A stretch of 64,000 nucleotides of DNA. Origin: Pseudarthrobacter chlorophenolicus. GTDB taxonomy: Bacteria > Actinomycetota > Actinomycetes > Actinomycetales > Micrococcaceae. Positions 1 to 8,495 of the stretch are shown here, piece after piece. The notes beneath the pieces are model-generated. The model did no database searches, was not told the origin of the DNA, and worked only from the letters and a program-made list of their open reading frames with translations. The position numbers and the translations under genes are program-made. The DNA lies in contig NZ_JZTW01000013.1 of NCBI RefSeq assembly GCF_000962805.1, forward strand, positions 62,001 to 126,000, read 5' to 3'. Within the stretch, counting starts at the first letter, position 1. Each line of letters opens with the position of its first letter.

Positions 1-1088
1 AGCTGCCCGGCTTCGGCGGCCATGGTGATGGTGACGTCGTTGCCGATCACTTCGTAGGCCACCTGGGAGACCACTTCCGGGATCACCGGGTTGATCTTGC
101 CGGGCATGATGGAGGAGCCGGACTGGACGGCCGGCAGGTTGATTTCGCCCAGGCCGGCGCGCGGGCCGGAGGAGAGCAGGCGGAGGTCGTTGCAGATCTT
201 GGACAGCTTGACCGCTACCCGCTTGAGCACGCCGGAGAGGTGGACGAACGCGCCCACGTCCTGGGTGGCCTCGATCAGGTCGACGGCGGTGACCAGCGGC
301 AGGCCAGTGACCTCGGCCAGGTGCCGGCAGGCGGCGTCGGCGTAGCCAGCCGGGGCGTTCAGTCCGGTGCCGATGGCGGTGGCGCCGAGGTTGATCTCGT
401 GGATCAGGAGTTCGGCCTCGGCCAGCCGCAGCCGGTCCTCGCCGATGGTGACGGCGTAGGTTCCGAATTCCTGGCCCAGGGTCATGGGGACGGCGTCCTG
501 GAGCTGGGTGCGGCCCATCTTCACCACGGTGCGGAACTCCAGCGCTTTGGCGGCACAGGCTTCCTCCAGTTCGGCCAGGGCGTCCAGGAGTTCCCGGGCG
601 GCGAAGATGGTGCCGAGTTTCACCGCGGTGGGGTAGACGTCGTTGGTGGACTGGCTGAGGTTGACGTGGTCGTTGGGGTGCAGCCGGGCGTAGTCACCCT
701 TGGGGTGGCCGAGGATTTCCAGGGCGCGGTTGGCGATAACCTCGTTGGCGTTCATATTGGAGGACGTTCCGGCGCCGCCCTGGATGACGTCCACCACGAA
801 CTGCTCGGCGAGTTTGCCGTCCAGGATGTCCTGGCAGGCCTGCTCGATGGCTGCGGTGCGTTCGGCATCCAGCAGGCCAAGGTCCCGGTTGGTGCGGGCG
901 GCGGCGAGCTTGACCGCTGCCAGGCCGCGGACCAGGTGCATGTTGGAGGAGAGCGGCTGGCCGGTGATGGGGAAGTTCTCCACAGCGCGCAGGGTGTGCA
1001 CGCCCCAGTATGCCTCCGCGGGGACGTCGCGGTCACCCAGCAGGTCGTGTTCGGACCGGAAGTTTTCGGCGGTTGGTGTGATGGTCAT
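1..1088 (-). CDS. aspA: Aspartate ammonia-lyase (aspartase), C-terminus cut off by window edge
   Basis: This cytoplasmic enzyme reversibly deaminates L-aspartate to fumarate and ammonia. The visible 362 residues start with an ATG at 1088 and include the fumarase/aspartase signature GSSIMPGKINP around residues 324-334. They also include the conserved GAGTSSNMNANEVIANRA and LSQSTNDVYPTA segments. Family members are about 470 residues, so roughly 110 are missing beyond the edge. The asparaginase gene lies 40 bp upstream on the same strand, so the two probably form an asparagine to aspartate to fumarate pathway under the GntR regulator at the head of the operon. Fumarase is the main alternative, but the asparaginase context favours aspartase. 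Confidence 0.93.
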   Translation of the reverse strand, partial: MTITPTAENFRSEHDLLGDRDVPAEAYWGVHTLRAVENFPITGQPLSSNMHLVRGLAAVKLAAARTNRDLGLLDAERTAAIEQACQDILDGKLAEQFVVDVIQGGAGTSSNMNANEVIANRALEILGHPKGDYARLHPNDHVNLSQSTNDVYPTAVKLGTIFAARELLDALAELEEACAAKALEFRTVVKMGRTQLQDAVPMTLGQEFGTYAVTIGEDRLRLAEAELLIHEINLGATAIGTGLNAPAGYADAACRHLAEVTGLPLVTAVDLIEATQDVGAFVHLSGVLKRVAVKLSKICNDLRLLSSGPRAGLGEINLPAVQSGSSIMPGKINPVIPEVVSQVAYEVIGNDVTITMAAEAGQ

Positions 1089-1128
1089 GGGGGTCCTTAC
1101 GGGCGTCGTTGTCTGGTTCGGACAGAAA

Positions 1129-2175
1129 TCAGTTGAGGAAGTCGGTGGCCTGCAGCCGGCCCACTTCGTGGCCGCCGCCCAGCACGGGTGCGGTGGCGAT
1201 GGCGGCCAGCGGGCCGGTATCAAGTCCCAGCGCCTCGAGGAGCCGGACGGTGGCCGGCATCCTGGCGCGGTCGCCGCCGTCGGAAATCTTGACGGCTGCT
1301 GCGCTGCCGTCGGCCAGGCCCACCAGCTGGACGCCTTCGAAACCGTCCTTGGCCACGGCGCCCGGCACCAGGCGCATGAGCTCCGTGACGTCGCGTCCCT
1401 CGCCCGCCACCATGTGGGGGTGCTGCTGCATGGCGAGCCCGACGGCGGCTTCCGCGCTTCGGGACGCCGGCCCGCCGTCGTCGGAGGTTCCGTCCGCCTG
1501 GCCGGCTGCGCGCGCGATGATGCCGAAGGCACGGGCCATGCCGCGAAGGGTGAGGGCGAACAGCGGGGTTCCGCAGCCGTCGGTGCTGATGGCGGCGGGT
1601 TCTTCGCCGGTCAGTTCGGTGACGGTGGCGGCGACGAGCTGCTGGAGCGGGTGGGACGGCTCAAGGTAGCCGCGGACCGGCCAGCCGTTGATGGCGCAGG
1701 TGGCGGCCATGGCGGCGTGTTTGCCCGAGCAGTTCTGGGTGAGCTGGGTGGTTTCGCCGCCGTTGCGCAGCCATTTTTCGCGTTCGGCCGTGCCGTAGGG
1801 GAGGTCAGTGCTGTTTTCGAGGTCCGCGGCGCTGAGGCCGTGCAGTTCCAGGATCCGGAGGGCGCCATCGCGGTGGCGGCTGTCGCCGGAGTGGCTGGCG
1901 GCGGCCAGGGCCAGGAGGTCCGCGGGGAGATCCAGGCCGGCCCGGACCATGGCCACGGCCTGGAGCGGCTTGAGCGAGGAGCGCGGGTAGAAGGGGGCTT
2001 CCGGGTTGCCGGCGGTGGCGGCGGTGGAGCCGTCCCTGCGCAGGGCTAGGGCCGATCCGTAGTGGACGCTTTCCACGAGGCCGCTGCGGACGGCCGCTAC
2101 CAGGGGAGCGTGCTGCGGCAGGGCCAGGTGGTCCGGGGCAGGGGTGCGGGCAGCGGAAAACGCGGGGGAGGGCAT
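1129..2175 (-). CDS. ansA: L-asparaginase, Rhizobium-type (asparaginase II family)
   Basis: This 348-residue protein hydrolyses L-asparagine to aspartate and ammonia. It belongs to the serine/lysine asparaginase family typified by Rhizobium etli AnsA (PF06089), not the E. coli type. Visible features are the Ser-Lys pair in RSSLKPLQ (S67, K69), SHSGDSRH (94-101), and the probable metal-site residues C149 and K152 in NCSGKHAAM and C201 in DGCGTPLF. No signal peptide is seen, so it should be cytoplasmic. It sits between the GntR gene (24 bp upstream) and aspA (40 bp downstream) in one minus-strand operon. The symbol follows the family name and is not a verified ortholog. Confidence 0.9.
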   Translation of the reverse strand: MPSPAFSAARTPAPDHLALPQHAPLVAAVRSGLVESVHYGSALALRRDGSTAATAGNPEAPFYPRSSLKPLQAVAMVRAGLDLPADLLALAAASHSGDSRHRDGALRILELHGLSAADLENSTDLPYGTAEREKWLRNGGETTQLTQNCSGKHAAMAATCAINGWPVRGYLEPSHPLQQLVAATVTELTGEEPAAISTDGCGTPLFALTLRGMARAFGIIARAAGQADGTSDDGGPASRSAEAAVGLAMQQHPHMVAGEGRDVTELMRLVPGAVAKDGFEGVQLVGLADGSAAAVKISDGGDRARMPATVRLLEALGLDTGPLAAIATAPVLGGGHEVGRLQATDFLN

Positions 2176-2199
2176 GGTGTCCTTGGGGTTGCTGGCGGA

Positions 2200-2904
2200 T
2201 TACTTGTTGAGGATGGAATCGAGGGCCTGGCCCACGGCTTCCAGGTGGCGGGCCATGGCGGTGCGCGCATTGTCCGCGGAACCTGACTCGATGGCGGCGA
2301 GGATGTGCTGGTGTTCAATGTCTGAGGCGTGCTGCCGGTCAGCCACCATGTTCAGGGTTTCCGACTGGTGGGCCAAAGCGTCCCGGATATCGGCCACAAC
2401 GCTTTCGAAGACCTTGTTGCCGCTGGCACGGGCGATGGCAGCGTGGAAGGTGGAGTCCAGTGCCACCCAGGATTCGGGATCGGTTTCGGTGGCCATGGCG
2501 GCCATGATCTGGCGGAGGGTGTCCAGTTCTTCATCGGTGCGACGTTCGGCGGCCAGGCCGGCGGCAGGGATTTCGATGTGGGGGCGGGCCTCCGTCAGGT
2601 CGCGGGCGGAGTACTGCCCCAGCGTGAGGTCGTTGGCTACCTTGTTGGCCACCACGAACGTGCCCTTGCCGGTCTTGGTGACCGTCAGTCCCAACGCAGT
2701 GCAAGAGCGGAGCGCTTCCCGAATGACGGAACGGCTCACGCCGTATTGCTGGGCGAGGGTGGCCTCGGAGCTGAGTTTGCTGCCCACGGGAACCATGCCG
2801 GACTCGATGTCCACGCGGATGGCGTTGAAGACCGCCTCGGCGGCGCTGAGCCGCGCGAGGGGGAACGCAGGCTGTCCTGCTGTCCGGCTGTCTGACAGGT
2901 TCAC
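2200..2904 (-). CDS. GntR/FadR-family transcriptional regulator of the asparaginase-aspartase operon
   Basis: This 234-residue regulator has an N-terminal winged helix of GntR type (residues about 25-90, with LAQQYGVSRSVIREALR as recognition segment) and an all-helical FadR/FCD-type ligand domain (about 100-225). It is first in the operon, followed by asparaginase and aspartase, so it probably controls them and itself in response to an amino or dicarboxylic acid; the ligand is not known. The GTG start at 2904 lies about 7 bp after a -10 box, so the transcript is probably leaderless and no ribosome binding site is expected. Confidence 0.88.
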   Translation of the reverse strand: MNLSDSRTAGQPAFPLARLSAAEAVFNAIRVDIESGMVPVGSKLSSEATLAQQYGVSRSVIREALRSCTALGLTVTKTGKGTFVVANKVANDLTLGQYSARDLTEARPHIEIPAAGLAAERRTDEELDTLRQIMAAMATETDPESWVALDSTFHAAIARASGNKVFESVVADIRDALAHQSETLNMVADRQHASDIEHQHILAAIESGSADNARTAMARHLEAVGQALDSILNK

Positions 2905-2910
2905 ATTTCA

Positions 2911-2940
2911 AATATGGCACCGGTCACACGGGGGTGTCAA
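2911..2940 (-). promoter_or_regulatory. Promoter of the GntR-asparaginase-aspartase operon
   Basis: Read on the minus strand there is a consensus -35 TTGACA (2940-2935), an 18-bp spacer and a -10 CATATT (2916-2911). Transcription should begin about 6-7 bp further on, at or next to the GTG start at 2904. That predicts a leaderless mRNA. Confidence 0.7.
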
Positions 2941-2970
2941 GCCCCACTCCTTAGCCGCACGGGAAGAACC

Positions 2971-2984
2971 GGCACGAACGTGCC
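2971..2984. promoter_or_regulatory. Distal palindromic operator upstream of hipBA
   Basis: GGCACGAACGTGCC is a palindrome interrupted only at its central AA. A matching site, GGCACGATCGTGCC, lies 72 bp downstream and abuts the hipB ribosome binding site. HipB-type antitoxins repress their own promoter through paired palindromes, so this is inferred to be a HipB operator. Confidence 0.6.
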
Positions 2985-3042
2985 GTTAGATACAGACTTC
3001 CCCTACCGCAGCCAGGTCAACGCTGCTACATTGGCCTTAACC

Positions 3043-3056
3043 GGCACGATCGTGCC
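3043..3056. promoter_or_regulatory. Proximal palindromic operator upstream of hipBA
   Basis: GGCACGATCGTGCC is a perfect 14-bp palindrome ending 2 bp before the AGGAGG ribosome binding site (3059-3064) of hipB. It differs by one central base from the distal site at 2971-2984. Occupancy here would block transcription or translation initiation of hipBA. Confidence 0.65.
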
Positions 3057-3069
3057 TCAGGAGGTTGGC

Positions 3070-3333
3070 ATGACCACAGCAATGGACCTGGTTGCCGCCG
3101 AGGTCCGGGCCAGACGCGCAGCACTGCGGCTTACCCAGCGGGACCTTGCCGACATGGCAGGCGTATCGGAGCGGTTCGTGAGGTTCGTGGAGCGTGGGAA
3201 GCCAAGCGTGCAGCTGGATTCGCTGCTTGCAGTCCTGGATACCCTGGGCCTCGAACTGCGGATCGCTGACAGGGCCAGCCAGGCCGAGCGTTCCCTCGCC
3301 AGCCAGGTCCGTGCCGGGAGTGAAGCGCCGTGA
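3070..3333 (+). CDS. hipB: HipB-like antitoxin, Xre-family DNA-binding protein
   Basis: This 87-residue protein is almost entirely a helix-turn-helix Xre domain (LTQRDLADMAGVSERFVRFVERGKPSVQLDSLLAVLDTLGL, residues about 19-59). The ATG at 3070 was chosen because AGGAGG at 3059-3064 precedes it by 5 bp; an in-frame extension upstream to 2914 has no such site and would span both operators. It overlaps hipA by GTGA. HipB antitoxins bind HipA, block its kinase activity and repress the operon. Confidence 0.9.
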   Translation: MTTAMDLVAAEVRARRAALRLTQRDLADMAGVSERFVRFVERGKPSVQLDSLLAVLDTLGLELRIADRASQAERSLASQVRAGSEAP

Positions 3334-4586
3334 GGCACCGCATCGCGGACGTCTACAAGGCAGGGATCCTCGCTGCGCGGCTGGAGCGGTACGACGGCGG
3401 AACGAGGTTCAGCTACCTGCCCGCCTACCTGGCCGGCGGAGGACCCGCCGTCGCGTCCTCCCTTCCCCTCACCGGCGAACCGGTCCTGTCCGCCGCCGGG
3501 GCCGCCCCGCCGTACTTCAGCGGCCTCCTGCCGGAAGGGCGGCGCCTGAATGCGCTGCGTCGGTCCATCAAAACCAGCGCTGACGACGACCTGTCCCTGC
3601 TGATCGCGGCTGGCGGGAACCCGGTGGGCGACGTCCAGATCATCGGCCACGGCGAACCGCTGGACCCGGACGAACATGCGGTGGAGCTGGACCCGCGGCA
3701 GCCGGTGGACTTCGATCAACTCCTGGGCGACCCGGACCTGATCGATCCCGTGGCGCTCGCCGGTGTGCAGGACAAGCTGTCCGCCGGGATGATTTCGCTG
3801 CCTGTGGCCGCCCAGGGGAAACGGTTCATCCTCAAGCTCAACGCGCCCGAGTTCCCGCACGTGGTGGAGAACGAGCTTGCTATGTTCCGTTACGCGGCCA
3901 AACTGCGGATTCCGCTAAGCCGCGTGGCGCTGATCCGGGACGTCGCCGGGCGGCCGGGCCTGCTGGTTGAACGCTTCGACCGCGTGCCGCCTCTTGACCG
4001 CACGGCCGGCGCCGGTTCCGACGGGGTCCTGCGGCTCGCCGTCGAGGACGGAGCCCAGGTTCTGGGGCTGTACCCGGCGGACAAGTACAACGTGGGGTAC
4101 GGGCAGGTGTGCCGGGCTCTGGCGGAGCACTGCGCGGCTCCGCTGCCGGCCCTCCGCAACCTTGCCCTGCAGGGTGCGTTTGCCTGGCTGACCGGGAACG
4201 GCGACCTGCACGCGAAGAACGTGTCCATGGTGCAGGATCCCCGGGCCGGCTGGGTGGTCGCACCCGTCTACGACATTCCCTCCACGGTTGTTTACGGCGA
4301 CAAGACGCTCGCGCTGGCCATCGACGGCAAGCGGACAGGTATCTCCCGCCGCCACTTCCTGGGCTGGACCGCGGGCCTCGGGCTTCCGGAGCGTGCCGCC
4401 GGCAAGGTCATCGACCTGGCCTTGGGGGCATCAGGACCACTGCTCGCCGACCTTGAGGCCGGCACCGCGTTTGTAGGGGCCGCTACGGCGGGGAAGAACG
4501 ACGGCGGCGGGTCGCCGTTCCAGGACATCGTCACCAGGGCCTGGGTCAAGGAGTTGAAGCACCGCCGCCGGCTGTTCGAAGGGTAA
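3330..4586 (+). CDS. hipA: HipA-like serine/threonine kinase toxin
   Basis: This 418-residue kinase matches HipA in length and order: an N-terminal HipA domain ending in LLPEGRRLNALRRSIKTS and GGNPVGDVQ (about 65-105), the flexible loop AGVQDKLSA (144-152) with a serine at 151 close to the autophosphorylated Ser150 of E. coli HipA, the catalytic GNGDLHAKN (289-297) and the metal-binding YDIPS with D315. E. coli HipA phosphorylates glutamyl-tRNA synthetase and halts translation; the target here is unknown. All key motifs look intact, so the toxin is probably active when HipB is lost. It is translated from a GTG that overlaps the hipB stop. Confidence 0.92.
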   Translation: MRHRIADVYKAGILAARLERYDGGTRFSYLPAYLAGGGPAVASSLPLTGEPVLSAAGAAPPYFSGLLPEGRRLNALRRSIKTSADDDLSLLIAAGGNPVGDVQIIGHGEPLDPDEHAVELDPRQPVDFDQLLGDPDLIDPVALAGVQDKLSAGMISLPVAAQGKRFILKLNAPEFPHVVENELAMFRYAAKLRIPLSRVALIRDVAGRPGLLVERFDRVPPLDRTAGAGSDGVLRLAVEDGAQVLGLYPADKYNVGYGQVCRALAEHCAAPLPALRNLALQGAFAWLTGNGDLHAKNVSMVQDPRAGWVVAPVYDIPSTVVYGDKTLALAIDGKRTGISRRHFLGWTAGLGLPERAAGKVIDLALGASGPLLADLEAGTAFVGAATAGKNDGGGSPFQDIVTRAWVKELKHRRRLFEG

Positions 4587-4608
4587 GCCGCCGCGTCCTG
4601 TGGTCCCT

Positions 4609-5577
4609 TCAGGAGCCTTCGTACCAGCGCAGGACGCGAAAGGCGCGCAGGGTGTTCCAGCGGCTGGGTTTGCCGTCGCCGTCCTCGAGGGGGAAATGGG
4701 TTTTGCCGGCATGGGTGTCTTCCAGGAACCAGGTCCCGTCCGGCTGCTGCTTGGACCGCACCAGCTCCACTGCCTCGGCAAGGCGACCATCCGGCGCGGC
4801 TCCAGTGGCCCGGAAGTAGTCCAGCCCCCGGAGGACGTCGTAGAACCAGCGGGTGGGGTAGGAGAACTGCAGAAAGTCGGGGCTGACTACCTCGCCGGTT
4901 GATTTCCTGCGCATGAGCCGGCGGTCCAGGAGGTACTCCTCGCCGCGTTTCCTGGCAGCCCGGGATGCGGCAGTCCCGCCGCTTGCGTCTTCATACCCGA
5001 GAAGCCCTTCCAGGACGCAGATGGTGCTGTGGAACGAGGAGCGTGTGGAGCCGCGCTCGGCCTCGCAGTTCCAACCGCCGTCATCGAGCTGTTCGCCAGC
5101 GAGCCTTTCAACGATGCCGTCCACGCGTTCGCCGAAGTAGGCGCCCAGCGCCACCGCCATGCCGTTAATGCACGGTTCAGTCTCGCCCTTGAAGAACGGC
5201 TGGTTGCCCTCCTCCCAGCGGGAGTTGTCCCGGACCAGGGAGATGGCGCACCGCACCCGTTCATCGTGAGGGTCCACACCGAAGTCACGCAGGAGCAACA
5301 GGCTGTAAGTGGTGGCGGTCCAGGGTTGGCCGTCGGATTCGTGGGTGTGGCCGTCAGAGGTGTCCTCGGATGGCCAGTAAGTGCCGCCGTCCCACTGGCC
5401 GTCGGCTCCCTGCAGGGACAGCAGCCGGGCGCCCCATCCGCTGGCCGCCACCCGGCGGCGTTCCGCTTCCACGTCCTCCGCCGGCGCTCCGGCAAGGTCG
5501 CGGAGGACCTGCCAGCGGACAGCCGCGTCGGAGTCGAGGAGCCAGTCCAGCGTGCTGCCCGGCAGGGTGCGGCTCAC
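4609..5577 (-). CDS. Alpha-alpha toroid (squalene-cyclase-like) protein
   Basis: This 322-residue protein shows the repeating helices and GxW/QW-like repeats of terpenoid cyclase folds (DGQWDGGTYW, EQLDDGGWNCEA, QQPDGTWFLED). The DxDD acid motif of true squalene-hopene cyclases is not visible and the protein is about half their length, so cyclase activity is doubtful. The GTG start overlaps the stop of the upstream UDG-like gene (GTGA), so the two are translationally coupled. Its role is unknown; a carbohydrate- or lipid-binding toroid is possible. Confidence 0.6.
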   Translation of the reverse strand: MSRTLPGSTLDWLLDSDAAVRWQVLRDLAGAPAEDVEAERRRVAASGWGARLLSLQGADGQWDGGTYWPSEDTSDGHTHESDGQPWTATTYSLLLLRDFGVDPHDERVRCAISLVRDNSRWEEGNQPFFKGETEPCINGMAVALGAYFGERVDGIVERLAGEQLDDGGWNCEAERGSTRSSFHSTICVLEGLLGYEDASGGTAASRAARKRGEEYLLDRRLMRRKSTGEVVSPDFLQFSYPTRWFYDVLRGLDYFRATGAAPDGRLAEAVELVRSKQQPDGTWFLEDTHAGKTHFPLEDGDGKPSRWNTLRAFRVLRWYEGS

Positions 5578-6191
5578 AGGTGCTGGATGCCCGCCCGCTG
5601 CATGGCGTCCTTATAGATCTCCACGTTCTTGGTGAGGATCTCTTCCTGCTTCGTGTCCGAGACGGCGAAGGCGCGCCCGCCAAGTGCGGTGGCCTTGTAG
5701 ATCTTGATGCCGTTGTTCTTCAGCGCCGCGTGGTAGGTCTTCTCGTAGAGCGTCAGGAAGGTGGACGCATCGGTTCCGTGGGCAATGATCGCCGAGACCC
5801 GGGAGTTGATCTTGAGGAACTGCCGGAACGGGCGGAGGCCGTCCGTCTTCTCCTGGACACTCAGTGCCGAGGGGCTGCCGGTGTCCCGCACCCACGGATA
5901 GGCGTTCCACGGCATGACGTAGCGGGGGTCCAGCTCGGCCAGTTCGTAAATCTGTGTTGCGCGGCGTGCCGCCTCATCATCGTTGTTGTGGGAAACGAAT
6001 CCGGATTCGGTCCCCTTCCCCGGGCTGACCTGCAGGGTGACAATGCGGCATTCATCCTCGTCGTGCACCGGGTCGATGTAAGGGACCGTGGAGCCCGGCT
6101 TCTTCTCCATGAGTTCGTCGCAAAGCTGGGTTACTTGCGCGATGTTCGGTTCCTGTAGCAGGGCTTTCTTTTCGTCCCAATCAATCGTCAC
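5574..6191 (-). CDS. Uracil-DNA-glycosylase-like protein
   Basis: The predicted protein has 205 residues from the GTG at 6191, chosen because GAGGGAGAG precedes it; a longer in-frame reading to 6356 would run into the divergent gene. The segment YVMPWNAYPWV resembles the uracil-DNA glycosylase superfamily motif around the catalytic loop, and SAIIAHGTDAS could be the second conserved region. No iron-sulfur cysteines are seen. Function is inferred from fold-like motifs only. It is the first gene of a two-gene minus-strand operon with the toroid protein. Confidence 0.5.
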   Translation of the reverse strand: MTIDWDEKKALLQEPNIAQVTQLCDELMEKKPGSTVPYIDPVHDEDECRIVTLQVSPGKGTESGFVSHNNDDEAARRATQIYELAELDPRYVMPWNAYPWVRDTGSPSALSVQEKTDGLRPFRQFLKINSRVSAIIAHGTDASTFLTLYEKTYHAALKNNGIKIYKATALGGRAFAVSDTKQEEILTKNVEIYKDAMQRAGIQHL

Positions 6192-6355
6192 GATCTCTCC
6201 CTCAGCAGCACGGCGTCCAGAAACAGGCGTCTGATGCCACTCTACGCTTCCGGGGATGAGGGCGGGCAAGGCGATTTCGCGCGGGTGCCCGCGGGCTGTG
6301 GTGAAACCAGGGGCGTTTGCCCGTCCGCAGCTGCCCCGGACGGGCATGCTGTTCA

Positions 6356-6877
6356 ATGGGGAACGTGCAGTTCACCAGGAAAGGCCTGAAAGCCGACGGT
6401 TTCTCGGGCTTCAGGCCCATCGACGATCTTGACGTCATGCGGATTCCGCAGGGAACCGGCCTCTTCGCAGTCGTCGCGCCGGCAGGATTCCTTCCGCGTT
6501 TCCTGAAGAGGAGCACGGCCGGCGTTTTCAAGAAGAGGAACCCAACCCTTACCGAACCGGAGCTCCGGGCCGAGTGGCTGGAGTCGGCAGCTGTCCTGTA
6601 CATCGGCAAAGCGGGGCCGGGCAGCAAGGGAAACCGGGGACTCAGGCGCCAGATCCAGGAATTCGTTGATTTTGGGCAGGGGAAGCCACCCGGCCACTGG
6701 GACGGGAGGGCCATCTGGCAGTTGGCCGATGCGGGCCGGCTGGCCGTCGCGTGGAAGGAACTGCCGGCGGAACATCTCAACCAGGCAGAGGCCGCCTACC
6801 ACGCCGGCTTCGTGGCTGACTTCGGCAGGCTGCCGTTCGCGAATCTCATCCAGGCGCGCGGCAACGCTGCCCGCTGA
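6356..6877 (+). CDS. GIY-YIG-like hypothetical protein
   Basis: This 173-residue protein starts at the ATG at 6356, divergent from the UDG-like gene. A central segment, AAVLYIGKAGPGSKGNRGLR, followed by HWDGRAIWQLADA, resembles the GIY-YIG nuclease fold (tyrosine-isoleucine-glycine strand, then a conserved arginine). The second strand is not clearly preserved, so nuclease activity is uncertain. Its neighbour on the other strand is a possible DNA-repair enzyme, which is weakly consistent with a nucleic-acid role. Confidence 0.5.
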   Translation: MGNVQFTRKGLKADGFSGFRPIDDLDVMRIPQGTGLFAVVAPAGFLPRFLKRSTAGVFKKRNPTLTEPELRAEWLESAAVLYIGKAGPGSKGNRGLRRQIQEFVDFGQGKPPGHWDGRAIWQLADAGRLAVAWKELPAEHLNQAEAAYHAGFVADFGRLPFANLIQARGNAAR

Positions 6878-6907
6878 CGGCGAAGGCAGCCCGGCAGGCC
6901 CCGCCGC

Positions 6908-8425
6908 CTAGCCCTGTGAAGCCGCCCATCCGCCGTCGTACGTGAAATGGCCGCCCACCAGCGTCGCCGCGACGGGCATCGCCGCCAGCCCGGAGTCCGG
7001 AACCGCCAGGGGATCGGCGTCAAGAAGCACCAGGTCCGCCGGGCTGCCCACCTGAACGGTGTCGCGGCCCCGGGTGGAGGCGGCCAGGGCCTGCTCGCGG
7101 GTGATGGCTTCCTGTGGCTGCCACGGGTCGCGGCCGTCGAAGGAAGAGCGCGTGGTGGCGGCCGACACCGCTGCCCAGGGGTCCAGCGCGGCAACCGGCG
7201 CATCCGATCCCAGCGCCAGCGTGGCACCTGCGTCGAGCAGCGACCGCAGCGGGAAAGCCCGGTCTGTCCGCCCGCTCCAGTTGGCCTCTGCGGCGTCCCG
7301 GTCGTCCAGCGCATGCGCCGGCTGCACGCTGGCCACCACGCCCAAGGCAGCGAAACGGGCAAAATCCTCCCGCCGGACAAACTGGGCATGCTCAATCCGG
7401 CCACCGATGCCCGCATGCTCGAACGCGTCCAAAGCCACCCGGTTGGCGGCATCACCGATGGCATGGACTGCCGGGACGAACCCGGTTTCCCGTGCCCGCC
7501 GCAGCAGGGCCCGCAGTTCATCTATCGGAACGGTCAGCAGGCCATGCCCGCCGAAAGGGTAGGGATCCACGCAATATGCGGTCCGGGTGTTCAGGGACCC
7601 GTCAATCAGGACTTTCAGCGGGCCGGTGCGGAGCAAACCGTTGCCTCCGGGTACCTCCCTGTCCGTCCGCAGGCCCTCTGCCGCAGCCCGCTCCAGGTCC
7701 GCCGGGTACACGCCGGCCTCCACGCGCAGGCTGTCGAAACCGGCGGCCATCCGCCGCAGCCACGGATCGCGGTTCCATGTCATCTCAAAATCAACTACGC
7801 CCACCACGCCCCTGGCGGCGGCATCCTTGGCGGCCTGGCTGATCCAGCCGTCCACCACGGCATCCGGCAGCCGGCCCAGCTCACGGGTCAGGAGGAAGGC
7901 GGGTTCTTCGCGGAGCAGGCCCGAGGCGTCCACCCGGAGCCCGTAGCGGCGGGCGGCAGCGGTGTTCACCCACACGCAGTGCAGGTCGTGGCTGATCAGC
8001 GCGGCCGGCCGTTTCCCGGCGGCGGCATCCAGCATGGCCAACGTGGGTGTGTCCGGCCAGAGGGCATCCCGGAAGCCCACCCCCACGGCGGTGATCGGGT
8101 GGCCGGGTCCGGTCCCTTCCGCGGGATCCGCGGCAATGAAGCGTCCGACGGCGGCGGCCGCCTCGTGCGCGGACGTCGCCGCGGAGAGGTCCAGCCGGTT
8201 CGCGTGCAGCGCCCACTGGGTGAAATGGACGTGTTCGTCCCACAGGCCCGGGATGATGAACCGGCCGGCGCAGTCGACGGTCCTGAGGGGCCGGGCCTTA
8301 TGCGCCAGCGTCCCCGCCGGACTGATCCCTGCCACCACCCCGCCGCGGAGGTGCACGTCCAGGGGTGCCTTCGAACCGGGGCGGCGCACGGAGGCCAGGA
8401 TCAGTTCCGCGGCAGCGTCCGTCAT
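6908..8425 (-). CDS. Amidohydrolase family 3 protein
   Basis: This 505-residue metal-dependent hydrolase carries the amidohydrolase metal motif DEHVHFTQW near residue 63, later histidines in PAVHAIGDAANR and GGRIEHAQFV, and the terminal metal aspartate in LALGSDAPVAALDPW. This pattern defines PF07969, which contains N-acyl-D-amino acid deacylases and formamide or exoenzyme-like hydrolases of imides and amides. Substrate cannot be read from sequence. No signal peptide is seen. It stands alone between a plus-strand hypothetical gene and a minus-strand S4 protein. Confidence 0.85.
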   Translation of the reverse strand: MTDAAAELILASVRRPGSKAPLDVHLRGGVVAGISPAGTLAHKARPLRTVDCAGRFIIPGLWDEHVHFTQWALHANRLDLSAATSAHEAAAAVGRFIAADPAEGTGPGHPITAVGVGFRDALWPDTPTLAMLDAAAGKRPAALISHDLHCVWVNTAAARRYGLRVDASGLLREEPAFLLTRELGRLPDAVVDGWISQAAKDAAARGVVGVVDFEMTWNRDPWLRRMAAGFDSLRVEAGVYPADLERAAAEGLRTDREVPGGNGLLRTGPLKVLIDGSLNTRTAYCVDPYPFGGHGLLTVPIDELRALLRRARETGFVPAVHAIGDAANRVALDAFEHAGIGGRIEHAQFVRREDFARFAALGVVASVQPAHALDDRDAAEANWSGRTDRAFPLRSLLDAGATLALGSDAPVAALDPWAAVSAATTRSSFDGRDPWQPQEAITREQALAASTRGRDTVQVGSPADLVLLDADPLAVPDSGLAAMPVAATLVGGHFTYDGGWAASQG

Positions 8426-8495
8426 CGTGTTGCCGTCACCGGGGTGCTGTCACTGTGCTGCCGCCACGGGGAATCCGGTCGCTGCCCACAGCCCG

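Noticed and set aside
240..1136. A 298-codon open frame on the plus strand
   Set aside because: It is antisense to aspartase and has shadow-type composition.
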